64,000 bases of DNA from positions 16,189,745-16,253,744 of the forward strand of contig CM055113.1 of the NCBI GenBank assembly GCA_029204225.1, in the 5' to 3' direction. The notes below the pieces were generated by a model. It saw nothing but the letters and a program-made list of their open reading frames with translations, had not been told where the DNA came from and ran no database searches. The position numbers were made by a program, and so were the translations under genes. Positions 34,521 to 44,650 of this stretch are shown one piece after another; position 1 is the stretch's first letter; each line of letters starts with the position of its first letter. The DNA comes from Diphasiastrum complanatum. Its lineage: Eukaryota > Streptophyta > Lycopodiopsida > Lycopodiales > Lycopodiaceae.

Positions 34521-35277
34521 TTCTTGGGTACTATAACTATTGGTGACACCCATTCTGTGTGTTCGATCCTTCAGCATATTGTGACATTCGTCTCATGGTT
34601 GCGAATATCAATATCCACTATAGCTATAGCTTCTTTAGGTATATCACACCATCATATCACCTGGTTGTAGCGTTGTTTCAACTAGTTTTTCTTGTTTGCA
34701 AGTGTCTTTGGTGGATCTATCCTTGAAACCTTCGCCATAATAGATTTTTGCGGCGGTTGAGCTAGTACTCTCTTGATTCCATAGCGATCTGGGTCCATGT
34801 GTTAGGGGATATGCTCATCAGTCAGCTCAATCTCCTTGTTGTACGTCAAAGCATATTGCCAAAGGACTAAATCATCGTCCACTAGGTTCTCAATAGATCG
34901 TTTATCATACTCACTCCAAATGTAATTGGTGTGTCCTTGGTATAACACTTGGGTGAAGATGTGTTGGGTTCAAGATCTGACTCATATTGACATGCTTGGC
35001 AGTCAATCGTTGCTAATTCATCCGTCCATATTACGACATCTGTCTTTGAATCATAGTGACCACCCTTGGCTTGCCTTGGGCGATCTATTGTATGATTTGT
35101 CGTGGATGATCTGTCATCAGCCTTGGGTGCAATAGGTTTCACTGCCCATGTAGTGGATCAACCTTTACAACTTGTTCTCTATTCTCGAAGGTGAGTTTTC
35201 CAGTACCCCAGTTGTGAACTACTTGCGTAGTTCTCAACCATGGTCTTCCCAGTAAAACACGGCATGCAGATGGGGAC
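34521..35277 (-). pseudogene. Gypsy region between protease and RT, decayed
   Basis: The minus strand has no long intact frame, but lies between recognisable protease and RT segments in the right order, so it is taken as part of the same pol. The frame at 34882-35142 is Asp/Thr-rich and unassigned. Confidence 0.4.
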
Positions 35278-35649
35278 TCAGGTATGTCCATCACTACAAA
35301 AGTGATCACAAACTGCATGCCTGCTATTTTTACAAGGATTTTGGTTGCCTACACCCTTTGGTTTTACATAGGACTGATCTGCTAGCTTGATGGCAAATTT
35401 TGCTTGCTTCAATCCCTGTAAACCCCACTTTTGATACAAAGTAGTGGAGATCAAATTGACACCTGATCCTCCATCTACCACTGTTGCCTCATCCTCGAAT
35501 ATCTTGTATTTGATGAGCAAGGTGATGTTGTGTTTCTCACTCTCCCATGTTGCCTCGATGTGGAGGACGTTACTTGTCTCATCATAGCCCATACAATATA
35601 TGGGCTCTGGCACTACTGGTTCCACGTCTGTTTTGGTCCATTCAGCCAA
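35278..35649 (-). pseudogene. Gypsy aspartic protease
   Basis: Retropepsin-like: DEATVVDGGSGVNLIS (usual form A-hydrophobic-hydrophobic-D-x-G-S), then LYQKWGLQGLK and FAIKLADQSYVKPKGV. The active-site Asp is present. The frame ends after a shift at about 35330. Confidence 0.65.
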
Positions 35650-35928
35650 AAGGCCTTTAGCTTATGGTGCAATCCGTAGTAATTCTTCGAGGGATAAACT
35701 AGCACGGCTTGCTAGCAAGCTTGTGGGCATCTCAATGCGCAGTTCCTTGGGCTCTACTATGTGGAAAGGTGGTTCATAATGATGCAACTGATTGTTTTGA
35801 TCAGTGCGTAGTGGTGAGCCCATTTGTGATTCTGGTTCTTCATCAGTAGGAGATTTCGTAGGGTTGGCCTTTTCTTACTCTATTTCCTCCACTTGTGCTC
35901 TTTATACCCAATGTCATATCTTTTGGTA

Positions 35929-36600
35929 CTATCTCCCTTCTTCTCTCATATTCGGATATGGCGCTAAAGTTGAGGGTTGGTCATCAGTGACCGATGGTGG
36001 TGGTAAGGGAGCCACTTCCTTCCTCTTCTGTGCTCGCGTGACGACTAACACATGAGCATGGAATTGTTGCTTTTTCGGTGACATTCCTACTGGAACTGTT
36101 GTTGGTTGTATCACAATGAAATTCAATGGTGCACTGGTCCCAGGTCTCAATGGACAGTTGTTGACGCAGTGCCCATAACCGTATTCCCGACAAAAGGATG
36201 TGTATTGTCCCTTGTAAGGACATTCAACAATTCTGTGTCCTTTGCCGCATCCGTAGTAGCCATAATTTCTTCTACCTTGATGCTGAGTTTGAGCTGCATA
36301 GGCCGCAATATATTTATTTATGGCAAGATCCATATATGGTACATCTGGCCCATACCATTGCTGCTACTCATGTTGAAGTGGTACTAGCATCTCTGGTTCT
36401 ACTGCTATCAAGTTTACGTGGGCACTTGTTGATTAGCTAGCCTTGGTGGTACAAGTAAGGCCATGCGTTGTTGATTATTCGGTGCGCCATACCTCGGTGC
36501 CGCATTTGGTGCCCCTTGATGATATGGATAAGAAGTCTAATAAGGACTCCTCTTTTGTTGGACAATTCGAAAGTTAAATGGGCAAAAGGTCTAAGGAGTT
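35929..36600 (-). pseudogene. Gypsy gag C-terminus with zinc knuckle
   Basis: A Pro/Gln-rich segment (PYHQGAPNAAPRYGAPNNQQ in the minus frame near 36500) is followed by MDLAINKYIAAYAAQTQHQG and a double cysteine-rich region (GCGKGHRIVECPYKGQ and CREYGYGHCVNNCP) of nucleic-acid-binding type. The order matches protease and RT downstream on the same strand. Confidence 0.6.
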
Positions 36601-36700
36601 GGAACCATGACTCAGGCTGCAAGTGAGGAAGGGCGTCACTACTTGGCCATTGAGGAAGATAAACCCATCTACGAGGGATTGCTTGCCCCGATGCACACAT

Positions 36701-36959
36701 TCCAGTGACATCTTCGTGGATCTAACTGGATACTAGCGGGATGCTTTATATTTTTTTTTGATCTATTCACTGGTCTCCACATAAATAAATCTATTTTTGA
36801 CTCGACAAAACTAAAGTCAAGTTATTTCTCGGAGTAGCACCCTTTGACTAGTAGCATGGTATTGTGTTTTTTAACAAATATAAAACAAGCATTTCCTGAA
36901 GCAAACTTTACTATTGTTCTGTCTAACACTCTTATATAATCAAATTGATGCGTTGTGAA
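36701..36959. other. Spacer, nothing recognised
   Basis: AT-rich; no coding or repeat signal. Confidence 0.4.
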
Positions 36960-37390
36960 CATACTACTCTATAAGCAACAAGGTTATAGTCATTCGTGAA
37001 CAATGTTTTCTTTTGCATATGTAGCAAATGTCTCATTTCTACCAATGTTATTTCCACCTTACTCTTAACACTCTTAGACCGTCAATATGAAGATATGCTA
37101 CTCGTTACAACTTAACAAATAACAGGCTTATAGATGTTCATGAGCAGAGTTTCTTCGCGCATATATAGCATCATGCTTCTTATGATGCACATTGATACTA
37201 GCATTCAACAATAAATTTTTAATTGACCTCACCAACTACCTACTACATTGCATGCATTTACAAAAAACCGATTCATGAGCAAAGTTTCTTTTTGCATATA
37301 TAGCAACATGCTTCTTATGGTGCACATTGGTACCAACATTAAGCAATACATTTTTAAATTGACCTCACCAACTACCTACTACATTTGCAT
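36960..37390. repeat. Degenerate tandem repeat, about 135-bp unit
   Basis: Two clear copies (about 37135-37245 and 37270-37382) share 'catgcttcttatg', 'tgcacattg' and 'ttgacctcaccaactaccta'. A more diverged third copy lies near 36990. Confidence 0.75.
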
Positions 37391-37881
37391 TAAAAAAAAC
37401 CAATTGATAGCTAACAGCAACAGCAGCACAATTGTGCATTGCATTACACAACAAGATATGTGTATATATATTGTTACACTAATACTAGTACTGTCACATT
37501 TCATGTACCATCTTCTGAAATTTATATCATTGAGTTTGCACTGCCTAGCCTTGTCCTAGAGCGAGACTATTTGATTGCACTGCCTAGACTTGTCCTAAAG
37601 CGAGGCCCCTCTTGAAGGGCTTCAAGAGGATAGCTTCAAGCCCATTTGGGGCCCTTGGCTCAGACACAAGATGAGGCCTCAAGAGGGGGTGCCCAACATG
37701 ACCATTACCATGTGAGTGTTCGTGACCATGGTTGTTGTGATCTGCATAACCAAGCATAAAGTCATCTACTAGTGGGTTTTCCAAGAATTGACTAATTGAT
37801 ATGCAGATAACAAAGAAAAGACACTTCAAAATATGTTAGCTAGGTGGAGCTAGCTAGAAAAAGCTCACCAAGTGGAGTTAG
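37391..37881. other. No gene recognised
   Basis: Contains two 'gcactgcctag(c/a)cttgtccta' repeats (about 37540 and 37578) and a duplicated 'agctcacc...gtggagttagcta' phrase near 37845-37890. No protein motif. Confidence 0.4.
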
Positions 37882-38586
37882 CTAAAAAAAGCTCGCCTCA
37901 CATCGCTCACCATATTCCCGGCCTCTTTTAGCTCTATTGTCATACCTCCCTTGATCTTGTTGTGCCATGGGTCTTAACTCCACACCTACAACAATGTCCA
38001 TCAAATCATTTATCTCAAGGAGAGACTCCCACCTTCCAAGTAGAATAATTTGTAGAGGTAAGCCTATCATTGCTCTCCAACATAAAGCCTCCATTTGTAG
38101 CCATGTTGAAGTCACCTGATCCTCTCTTTCAACATGTTCCAGTGCACAAAGCACTCTTTTGAATAACAAAAAATGTTTCCAAAAAAAATCTATGCAAAAA
38201 TCATCCCATGTACAAGGTTGATTGCCTTTTGCAACTAGGTCATCCCACCATACTAAGGCTCTTCCTTCAAGGAACATAGTTACAGTGGACAACTTTTCAC
38301 ATTCAGGGAATTGGTTCATGCCAAAGTATTTGTTCCATACATTAAGCCATGAACTTACCACTTGCAAGTTCCTATCTTTCTTCTCCCCCTTAAATAATTT
38401 TATGGGAGGTGGAACCACATGCTTCTTCTGGTTGGCTAACCTAGACTCTAAGTCTTGATTTCTTTGATTAGTTTGAAGAAGCTTATTATTAGTGGCTTGA
38501 ATTTGTTGGTATAAAAGTTCAAGAGCTTGTGCCACATTGGATGGGTTTGATAGATCAAATGATGGATTTTCATTGGTTTGATCCAT
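37882..38586 (-). pseudogene. Chimeric gag: gypsy gag head fused to a copia gag piece
   Basis: Residues 1 to about 150 are a Ty3/gypsy gag (an LLYQQIQATNNKLLQTNQRN coiled coil, IKLFKGEKKDRNLQVVSSWL, EGRALVWWDDLVAKG, TWDDFCIDFF). From about residue 160 the DNA is copia gag. In a neighbouring frame it reads ATNGGFMLESNDRLTSTNYS, and after a frameshift it is open again in the main frame as WESLLEINDLMDIVVGVELR. So a copia gag start was joined inside gypsy gag near 38110. It is not a working protein. Confidence 0.8.
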
Positions 38587-39078
38587 TGGGGTTGCTTGTG
38601 TGTTTTCCTATTATGCATATACAACAACAAGTAATTCCAATTAGAATGATAGAAATGCTTCAATTCTTACATAATCCAATGCAAATAAAAGCATTTACTT
38701 CTACTCATTCAATACTTATTGTTTGTAAGCTCAATCCAAGCCTACTTTTTGCAAGCTCAATCCGAGCTTAAGAGAAAATTACATCAAGCAATTTCCTACT
38801 TTTGCCTCAATCCAAAGCAAAAATCAAAATAAGACTTTATGTAAACTTCAATTAACTACTTCAAGCTAATGTTTACATAAAGTTCCCATTCCAATTCCAT
38901 TTGTCATTTCAAATTCAACACAAATTTTCACATTTTTCACTTTCCTAGTTCTTCAGATCCATGAAACTAGTCTAATGAAGTTCTATGAAAACTTCACATT
39001 TCAAATTTACAGGTCTAAAAATCAAAACTTCAAAATGAAAAAAATACAGAACTTCAAAACCTTTTTTTATGCATAAAG
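38587..39078 (-). other. Leader-like sequence upstream of the chimeric gag
   Basis: Non-coding. Its right part (about 38968-39078) is repeated at 45483-45600. It is interrupted by the intact element at 39079. The last five bases (39074-39078, taaag) are the left target duplication of that element. Confidence 0.6.
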
Positions 39079-39725
39079 TGTGAAAAATACAGATCCTAAG
39101 TGGATCTAAACTCCAAGATCATTGGCTTGAATGCTTGCACTCCAAACTACATAAGCTAGGAATTGGCAACACATTCTATGCTACCTAGAATGCAAAGAAC
39201 TTGATCAAAAAGCATTTATCACAAATGGAAACTTCCATAAACATCAAGTGCGGCCCAAAATAGCATTATACAGTCCATAATACATCAGCCTACCACTTTT
39301 GGAAAGCACCTAAGATCATACACACAAAGCTTGAACTCAATCACTACACAATGCCAACAATGGAAGGAGAACCCAATAGAAAAATCTCTCATTAAGCAAA
39401 TGAATACAATGGATCTGCTCCAACCTGTTTCTCCACGGCCTACCTGCTATATATAGCTGAGAGAGATGACTCTCTCTCCTCTCTCTAGACCCTCCTTACC
39501 TAAAATATGCCCTATATAGGTAAAATTGGCATATATGTCCAAAATACATGAAAATGGACTCATTTCGAAGGTCTTGAAGTTTGACACTTCTTCATACTGA
39601 AAAAATACACTTACTAAAAATATCTAGACCTGTTTCACACGTGTGAAAAGTCAGATCCTAAACTATGTGCCATTTTTAGCAATTTTGGCCTAAAACTAGA
39701 CAAGGAAATGTTGACAATTTTCACA
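39079..39725 (-). repeat. 3' LTR of the TR-GAG element
   Basis: 647 bp. A TATA-like ctatatatagc lies at about 39451-39461, read on the minus strand, in a position suitable for the U3 promoter of the opposite LTR copy. (ct)n/(ga)n tracts follow it. Confidence 0.92.
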
Positions 39726-39738
39726 CTCCCTCTTCAAC
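39726..39738 (-). promoter_or_regulatory. Polypurine tract of the TR-GAG element
   Basis: The minus strand reads aagttgaagagggag immediately before the LTR TG. It overlaps the last codons and the stop of the gag frame. Confidence 0.75.
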
Positions 39739-42700
39739 TTAACTTGCTAGTTTTACAACACTACTTTGTTCCAACTTAAGAATGATCTCCATCATCAGAA
39801 TAGATCTCTTCTCAAGGATCCTAATATGTACAAAATAGGACACAACATAATTGATATAGATAATAGTGTCCATATAGGATGCTTCACTATTTCTTACATC
39901 AATTTTACATAGAATCATAAAAATGGTACATGTAAAAGAACATAGAATCTCAATTAATGAATTCCTCCATGTATCCATCTCTGGTTTCTCTGTAAAATAG
40001 CAGCAAACAAGTTGTAAATGAAAGTGATCAACAAGTGTTTGCATGCCTCCTCCACATTTCACTATACATATAGTGAATGCAACATGTATCTCCATGAATG
40101 AACTTCCATCACCACCTTGCCTTTGTAGATCTTCAATCCATGAAAGCCTTTGAGTGAATGAATGCCAAAAAGATGTGTTCCCTACTCCATTTGAATGACC
40201 AAAACCTGAACTTGAAATACTTGAAGTACCTCCACAAGATTTGCACACAACGCTTGATCCTACAATGTCAACAAGTTGCCAATTTGCCAACACTAGAATA
40301 CTAGATCTTGAACTTTGTTCAAAAGAAAACATATTGACCACTTCAATACCTTTCAAGATCTGAATGAATTCATGTACTTGATCATACAAACCAGCAATGA
40401 TAACTATTCCATCTCCAAGATCCAAAGGATGCAAAACTATGGAACTAGTTTTATTGAAATTTGACAATTTCAACACATTGACATAACAATGTTCATACAT
40501 GAGATTAGGCAAGTGAGGTAGAGTAAGAAGACACTTCCTTGCATCTCCAAAGACCTTACTTGAACCTTCAAGAACCTGTAAAAACAGATCCAAAATGCCT
40601 TGACCATTTGTCTCTTCTTTGATGCTTTTCACTAGCTTCGAATTGCCACTTGTCTCTTGGTGTTGATGAAGCAATCCAAGATCAACCTCTTGATCTTCCA
40701 ATAAGACATCAAAGATCTTGCATATGTGAACATCTTCAGATCTGAAACTCTGAAGATACTCCCTCTCAAACACATGATTAAGATCCCACAAGATCTCATC
40801 AATGCTCAAATTTGACCCTTCACTATAGTTAGTGAAAACAATGCCACCATCATAAACCAAAAGATAGATTCCAACATTTCCATTTAACATGAAGTAGAGT
40901 AGGTGAAGATGAGTATCAAACCTAATCAAAACAGCCCTCTTGAGTTCATAACAAACCTCAATAAGCTCACCAATGATATCTCCCTTGCCTTGAAGAAGTT
41001 GCCACTTGAGTTGCTCCATGTAGTCTTCTTCAACCAACCTTTTGCCATCTTGACCATGAATGAACAATCCACCACAATCATAGAATGCTTTGAGTTGATG
41101 AAGAGATGTTAGATCCATGCTTTGGATCTTCCCAAGAACCACTCTTCCATTGCCCTTTCCTTCACAAGACTCCCTCTTAATGCTAGCACCACAAAAGTTA
41201 GAAACCTCCCTCTTGATAGTTGCACCATAAGAAGTAGAAGACTCTTGAATATTAGAAGCCAAGAAAAGAATCCTTAGTACCTTCAACATAAGAGTGATTG
41301 AAGTACTCTCTCTTTTCAAACATGAACTTCTACTCAATGATTTAGGTAATGAGTCATATGATAATGATTCTTCCTCACTATCGTTCATAAAAACATCATT
41401 CAAAGTACATCCTACTTTGAACACTTCACATACTTCTCTTCCTTTTGACTTGTGATCTCCCTCACCAAGTCTCATGATAGAAACCTTTGATCTACTCTTT
41501 TTATGAAGAAATGTGACACCACTTGTTGCACAAATGACTTTATCACAAAAAGATGTAAAAGAACCATTTCCTTCAAGCATGCTCAAAGCACCATCATCTT
41601 TTCCCACATGATTACATACATCAATATGAAAAGAATTAGAAGAACAACCATCTTCTTGCAAAGAATGACACTTAGCATCTCCATCTTTTTCCATATGAAC
41701 AAACAAGTCATTAGCAACAATCACTTCCAAAGAAGAATCTTCATCAACTCCATTGATGAAGTTAGCTCCTTCCTTACCTTTTCCATTTTTGCACTTGCCA
41801 TCTAGCACCATTGAAGAACCACCAAGCCTTGGAAGTCCATGAGTAGAAGAGTACAAACATGATGCTAATTTAGCTCCACATGACTCCATATGACTAGTAG
41901 GTAACACTAGTGCATCTTCAAGATCCAATGGATCCAAAAAATTGACCATAGATTCACCAAAGCTTGCCAAGTTAGCACAACAATTATCATCTCCAAGAAG
42001 TACATTAGATCTCAACCTAGATCTAGCATTTTGTTTCTTATGGCATTCATTTGCAAAATGTCCTTTTATCCCACAATAAAAGCACTTGAACTTTGACTTA
42101 TTGTTCTTAGTAGAAGAGGAAGAGGAAGAGTGATCATCATGATCAAAGTTACCACCTTTGGACCATTTCCCTTTGCCTTTACCTTTGCCCTTGAATTTGC
42201 CTTTTGTGAAGAAAGCCTCTTCACCTCCACCTTGCAAGGATGCACCATCAAGCTTTGATTGCAACCTATGTTCTTCAGCCAATAATATTTCTTGCAAGTC
42301 AACCACACTTGGCAAGACTCTTTGAATGACAAAACTTTGCACAAGGTTAGCATGTTCATTTAGCAAACCATTCAACATAACTTGGACTATTTCACCACCT
42401 TTTATGTTCTCATCAATGCATGCTAAATCATCACTTAGGGACTTAACTCTCAAGATAAATGCATGAGCACTTTCACCCTCTCTTTGCCTACTAGAAAATA
42501 TTTGTCTCCTTAGGGTCAATACCCTAGATGTGGACTTTGATTCAAAGAGCTTCTTTAAGGCATTCCATGCCTCACTTGCACTTTGACACTTTCCAACTTC
42601 CTTGAGAAGTTCATTTGTAACATTCATTTTAATGATATGAAGAGCCCTTTTGGCCTTCTTATCAAACCTTTGTTGCTCTTGAAGTGTGAGAGGTCTCTCT

Positions 42701-42831
42701 TCAATTTCTGCAACTATGTCCATGAGTTCATTCAACTCAAGTAAGGACTCCATCCTCACTTTCCAAGTAGAGTAGTTTGATGAACTCAACCTTTCACTAG
42801 ACTCTAGCATGATCCCACCATTGGAAGCCAT
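39739..42831 (-). CDS. 1030-residue gag protein with a long unassigned C-terminal region
   Basis: Residues 1 to about 210 are a Ty1/copia gag (YSTWKVRMESLLELNELMDI, MNVTNELLKEVGKCQSASEA, STSRVLTLRRQIF). A GKFKGKGKGKGKWSKG basic stretch and a CCHC zinc knuckle (C250, C253, H258, C263) follow. From about residue 280 to the end no retroelement enzyme is present: I see no DSG protease, HHCC integrase, YVDD or RNase H motif. That part is Ser/Gly/Asp-rich to about 560, then more globular. Near the C-terminus it has hydrophobic segments at about 958-977 (SLIEILCSFTCTIFMILCKI) and 988-1005, which could be membrane-spanning. The start Met opens MASNGGIMLES, matching sister gags. The frame is uninterrupted. 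The gag part should form particles; the C-terminal function is unknown. Confidence 0.88.
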   Translation of the reverse strand: MASNGGIMLESSERLSSSNYSTWKVRMESLLELNELMDIVAEIEERPLTLQEQQRFDKKAKRALHIIKMNVTNELLKEVGKCQSASEAWNALKKLFESKSTSRVLTLRRQIFSSRQREGESAHAFILRVKSLSDDLACIDENIKGGEIVQVMLNGLLNEHANLVQSFVIQRVLPSVVDLQEILLAEEHRLQSKLDGASLQGGGEEAFFTKGKFKGKGKGKGKWSKGGNFDHDDHSSSSSSTKNNKSKFKCFYCGIKGHFANECHKKQNARSRLRSNVLLGDDNCCANLASFGESMVNFLDPLDLEDALVLPTSHMESCGAKLASCLYSSTHGLPRLGGSSMVLDGKCKNGKGKEGANFINGVDEDSSLEVIVANDLFVHMEKDGDAKCHSLQEDGCSSNSFHIDVCNHVGKDDGALSMLEGNGSFTSFCDKVICATSGVTFLHKKSRSKVSIMRLGEGDHKSKGREVCEVFKVGCTLNDVFMNDSEEESLSYDSLPKSLSRSSCLKRESTSITLMLKVLRILFLASNIQESSTSYGATIKREVSNFCGASIKRESCEGKGNGRVVLGKIQSMDLTSLHQLKAFYDCGGLFIHGQDGKRLVEEDYMEQLKWQLLQGKGDIIGELIEVCYELKRAVLIRFDTHLHLLYFMLNGNVGIYLLVYDGGIVFTNYSEGSNLSIDEILWDLNHVFEREYLQSFRSEDVHICKIFDVLLEDQEVDLGLLHQHQETSGNSKLVKSIKEETNGQGILDLFLQVLEGSSKVFGDARKCLLTLPHLPNLMYEHCYVNVLKLSNFNKTSSIVLHPLDLGDGIVIIAGLYDQVHEFIQILKGIEVVNMFSFEQSSRSSILVLANWQLVDIVGSSVVCKSCGGTSSISSSGFGHSNGVGNTSFWHSFTQRLSWIEDLQRQGGDGSSFMEIHVAFTICIVKCGGGMQTLVDHFHLQLVCCYFTEKPEMDTWRNSLIEILCSFTCTIFMILCKIDVRNSEASYMDTIIYINYVVSYFVHIRILEKRSILMMEIILKLEQSSVVKLAS

Positions 42832-43990
42832 GATTCTAATGTTTCTTCAACTTTTAGGTTTTGTCCTAAAGCACTTAGCACTCACTTTTCTCTCAACAAA
42901 TGATAGATAAAGAGATCTATGAAGATTTAGGACCCTAAAACACTTCTATCTTGAACCTAGATGGTTTCCAAGCATAGAAAGGAAGATTGAAACACATGCA
43001 ACACTTTGCACACACTAAGAATGGATTACAAAATCAAACCAACCTGAACACACTCTTGCTTAAGCTCTCAAACTTTCCAGCAAGTGACCAAATCAAGCTA
43101 TGGTGTGAAGAGTTACTTGCATTATTAGAAAATACCCAAAACTAGGATGCCAAGATTACCTAGTAATGAACAAACTTGATCAACATATGATCAACACACT
43201 AAGATATTGATTCAACCTGTAAAACCACATGTAAACCACACTTCTAAAAGTTTATAAACTCCAGCAAGTGATAAATACAAGATTTAGAGGTGAATGAATG
43301 AGCACACTTAGTGAATCACAAGACTAGCTTCACTATCTTGTCAAATCTTGGTGTTTAGATGTAGATCTAAGATCACTTCACATGAGAATGTTCCTCAACC
43401 TGTTAAGAACCTGAAAACACACTTGCATAATGGTTAACACCTTCCAGCAAATGCTCCAATCAAATTACATAAGGAGAGTTACTTACATGCTCAACAAAGT
43501 ACACCAAAATTTATGCCAAAATTGATGACAATCTTTACAATATGCTCTTCACAATGGAGCTTACAATATGTTCACCCAAAAAAGGGGATCTTTCATCCAA
43601 ATGGGAGCTTTGCTCAGCCTTTAGGAGAATTACAACTCACTCAAAAGAGCATTTGTCATCCACTTAAGGAGAAGTTTCATCCACTTAAGGAGAGTGTTCA
43701 TCCAAGAATGGAGATTGTCAACAATAGGATTGAAAAGAACATTGTTAGTATTGAATATGCACAAGCCTCACAATCACAAATGATTAGGTGTTATGATCTG
43801 ATCCAAAATAGTTTCTTTTCAGCCTCTGATCTTCAATAGACCTGAAATATGCTTTTGATCCACAAGTTCAACTCACAAAACAAAGCTTAGTAAGATTTGA
43901 TCAACAAAGCAATGCAAAATCATGCTAGAACTTGATCAAACATCCAAATATCACCAAAAATGGAATACTTACTATGAATAGAAGCCAACC
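42832..43990 (-). other. Leader of the TR-GAG element
   Basis: About 1.16 kb between primer-binding site and gag. It contains three related blocks with 'cctgt(t)aa...cacactt' and 'ccagcaa(g/a)tg' phrases (near 43040-43090, 43220-43275 and 43400-43460), i.e. degenerate tandem repeats of about 185 bp. The plus-strand frame 43513-43839 is antisense, with no support. Confidence 0.6.
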
Positions 43991-44003
43991 AGCTCTGATA
44001 CCA
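43991..44003 (-). promoter_or_regulatory. Primer-binding site of the TR-GAG element
   Basis: The minus strand reads tggtatcagagct directly after the LTR end: initiator-Met tRNA type. Confidence 0.9.
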
Positions 44004-44650
44004 TGTGAAAAATACAGATCCTAAGTGGATCTAAACTCCAAGATCATTGGCTTGAATGCTTGCACTCCAAACTACATAAGCTAGGAATTGGCAACACATT
44101 CTATGCTACCTAGAATGCAAAGAACTTGATCAAAAAGCATTTATCACAAATGGAAACTTCCATAAACATCAAGTGCGGCCCAAAATAGCATTATACAGTC
44201 CATAATACATCAGCCTACCACTTTTGGAAAGCACCTAAGATCATACACACAAAGCTTGAACTCAATCACTACACAATGCCAACAATGGAAGGAGAACCCA
44301 ATAGAAAAATCTCTCATTAAGCAAATGAATACAATGGATCTGCTCCAACCTGTTTCTCCATGGCCTACCTGCTATATATAGCTGAGAGAGATGACTCTCT
44401 CTCCTCTCTCTAGACCCTCCTTACCTAAAATATGCCCTATATAGGTAAAATTGGCATATATGTCCAAAATACATGAAAATGGACTCATTTCGAAGGTCTT
44501 GAAGTTTGACACTTCTTCATACTGAAAAAATACACTTACTAAAAATATCTAGACCTGTTTCACACGTGTGAAAAGTCAGATCCTAAACTATGTGCCATTT
44601 TTAGCAATTTTGGCCTAAAACTAGACAAGGAAATGTTGACAATTTTCACA
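44004..44650 (-). repeat. 5' LTR of the TR-GAG element
   Basis: 647 bp, partner of 39079-39725. The right target duplication taaag follows at 44651-44655. The TATA-like ctatatatagc at about 44376-44386 would drive the minus-strand transcript. Confidence 0.92.

Larger units (their letters stand above)
39079..44650 (-). mobile_element. Complete gag-only LTR retrotransposon (TR-GAG type)
   Basis: LTRs of 647 bp (39079-39725 and 44004-44650) differ in my reading by one base (c at 39436, t at 44361). Both have TGTG...CACA ends. The 5-bp duplication taaag flanks both sides (39074-39078 and 44651-44655). The minus strand carries primer-binding site, leader, one 1030-codon gag-bearing frame and polypurine tract. 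Protease, integrase and RT are absent. With intact coding and near-identical LTRs it is young and probably still mobile in trans, using enzymes of related copia elements. It inserted into a duplicated gypsy-type leader. Confidence 0.95.

Noticed and set aside
43513-43839. 108-codon plus-strand frame with HPLKE repeats
   Set aside because: It is antisense inside the leader of the gag-only element, with no domain or homologous copy in the window.
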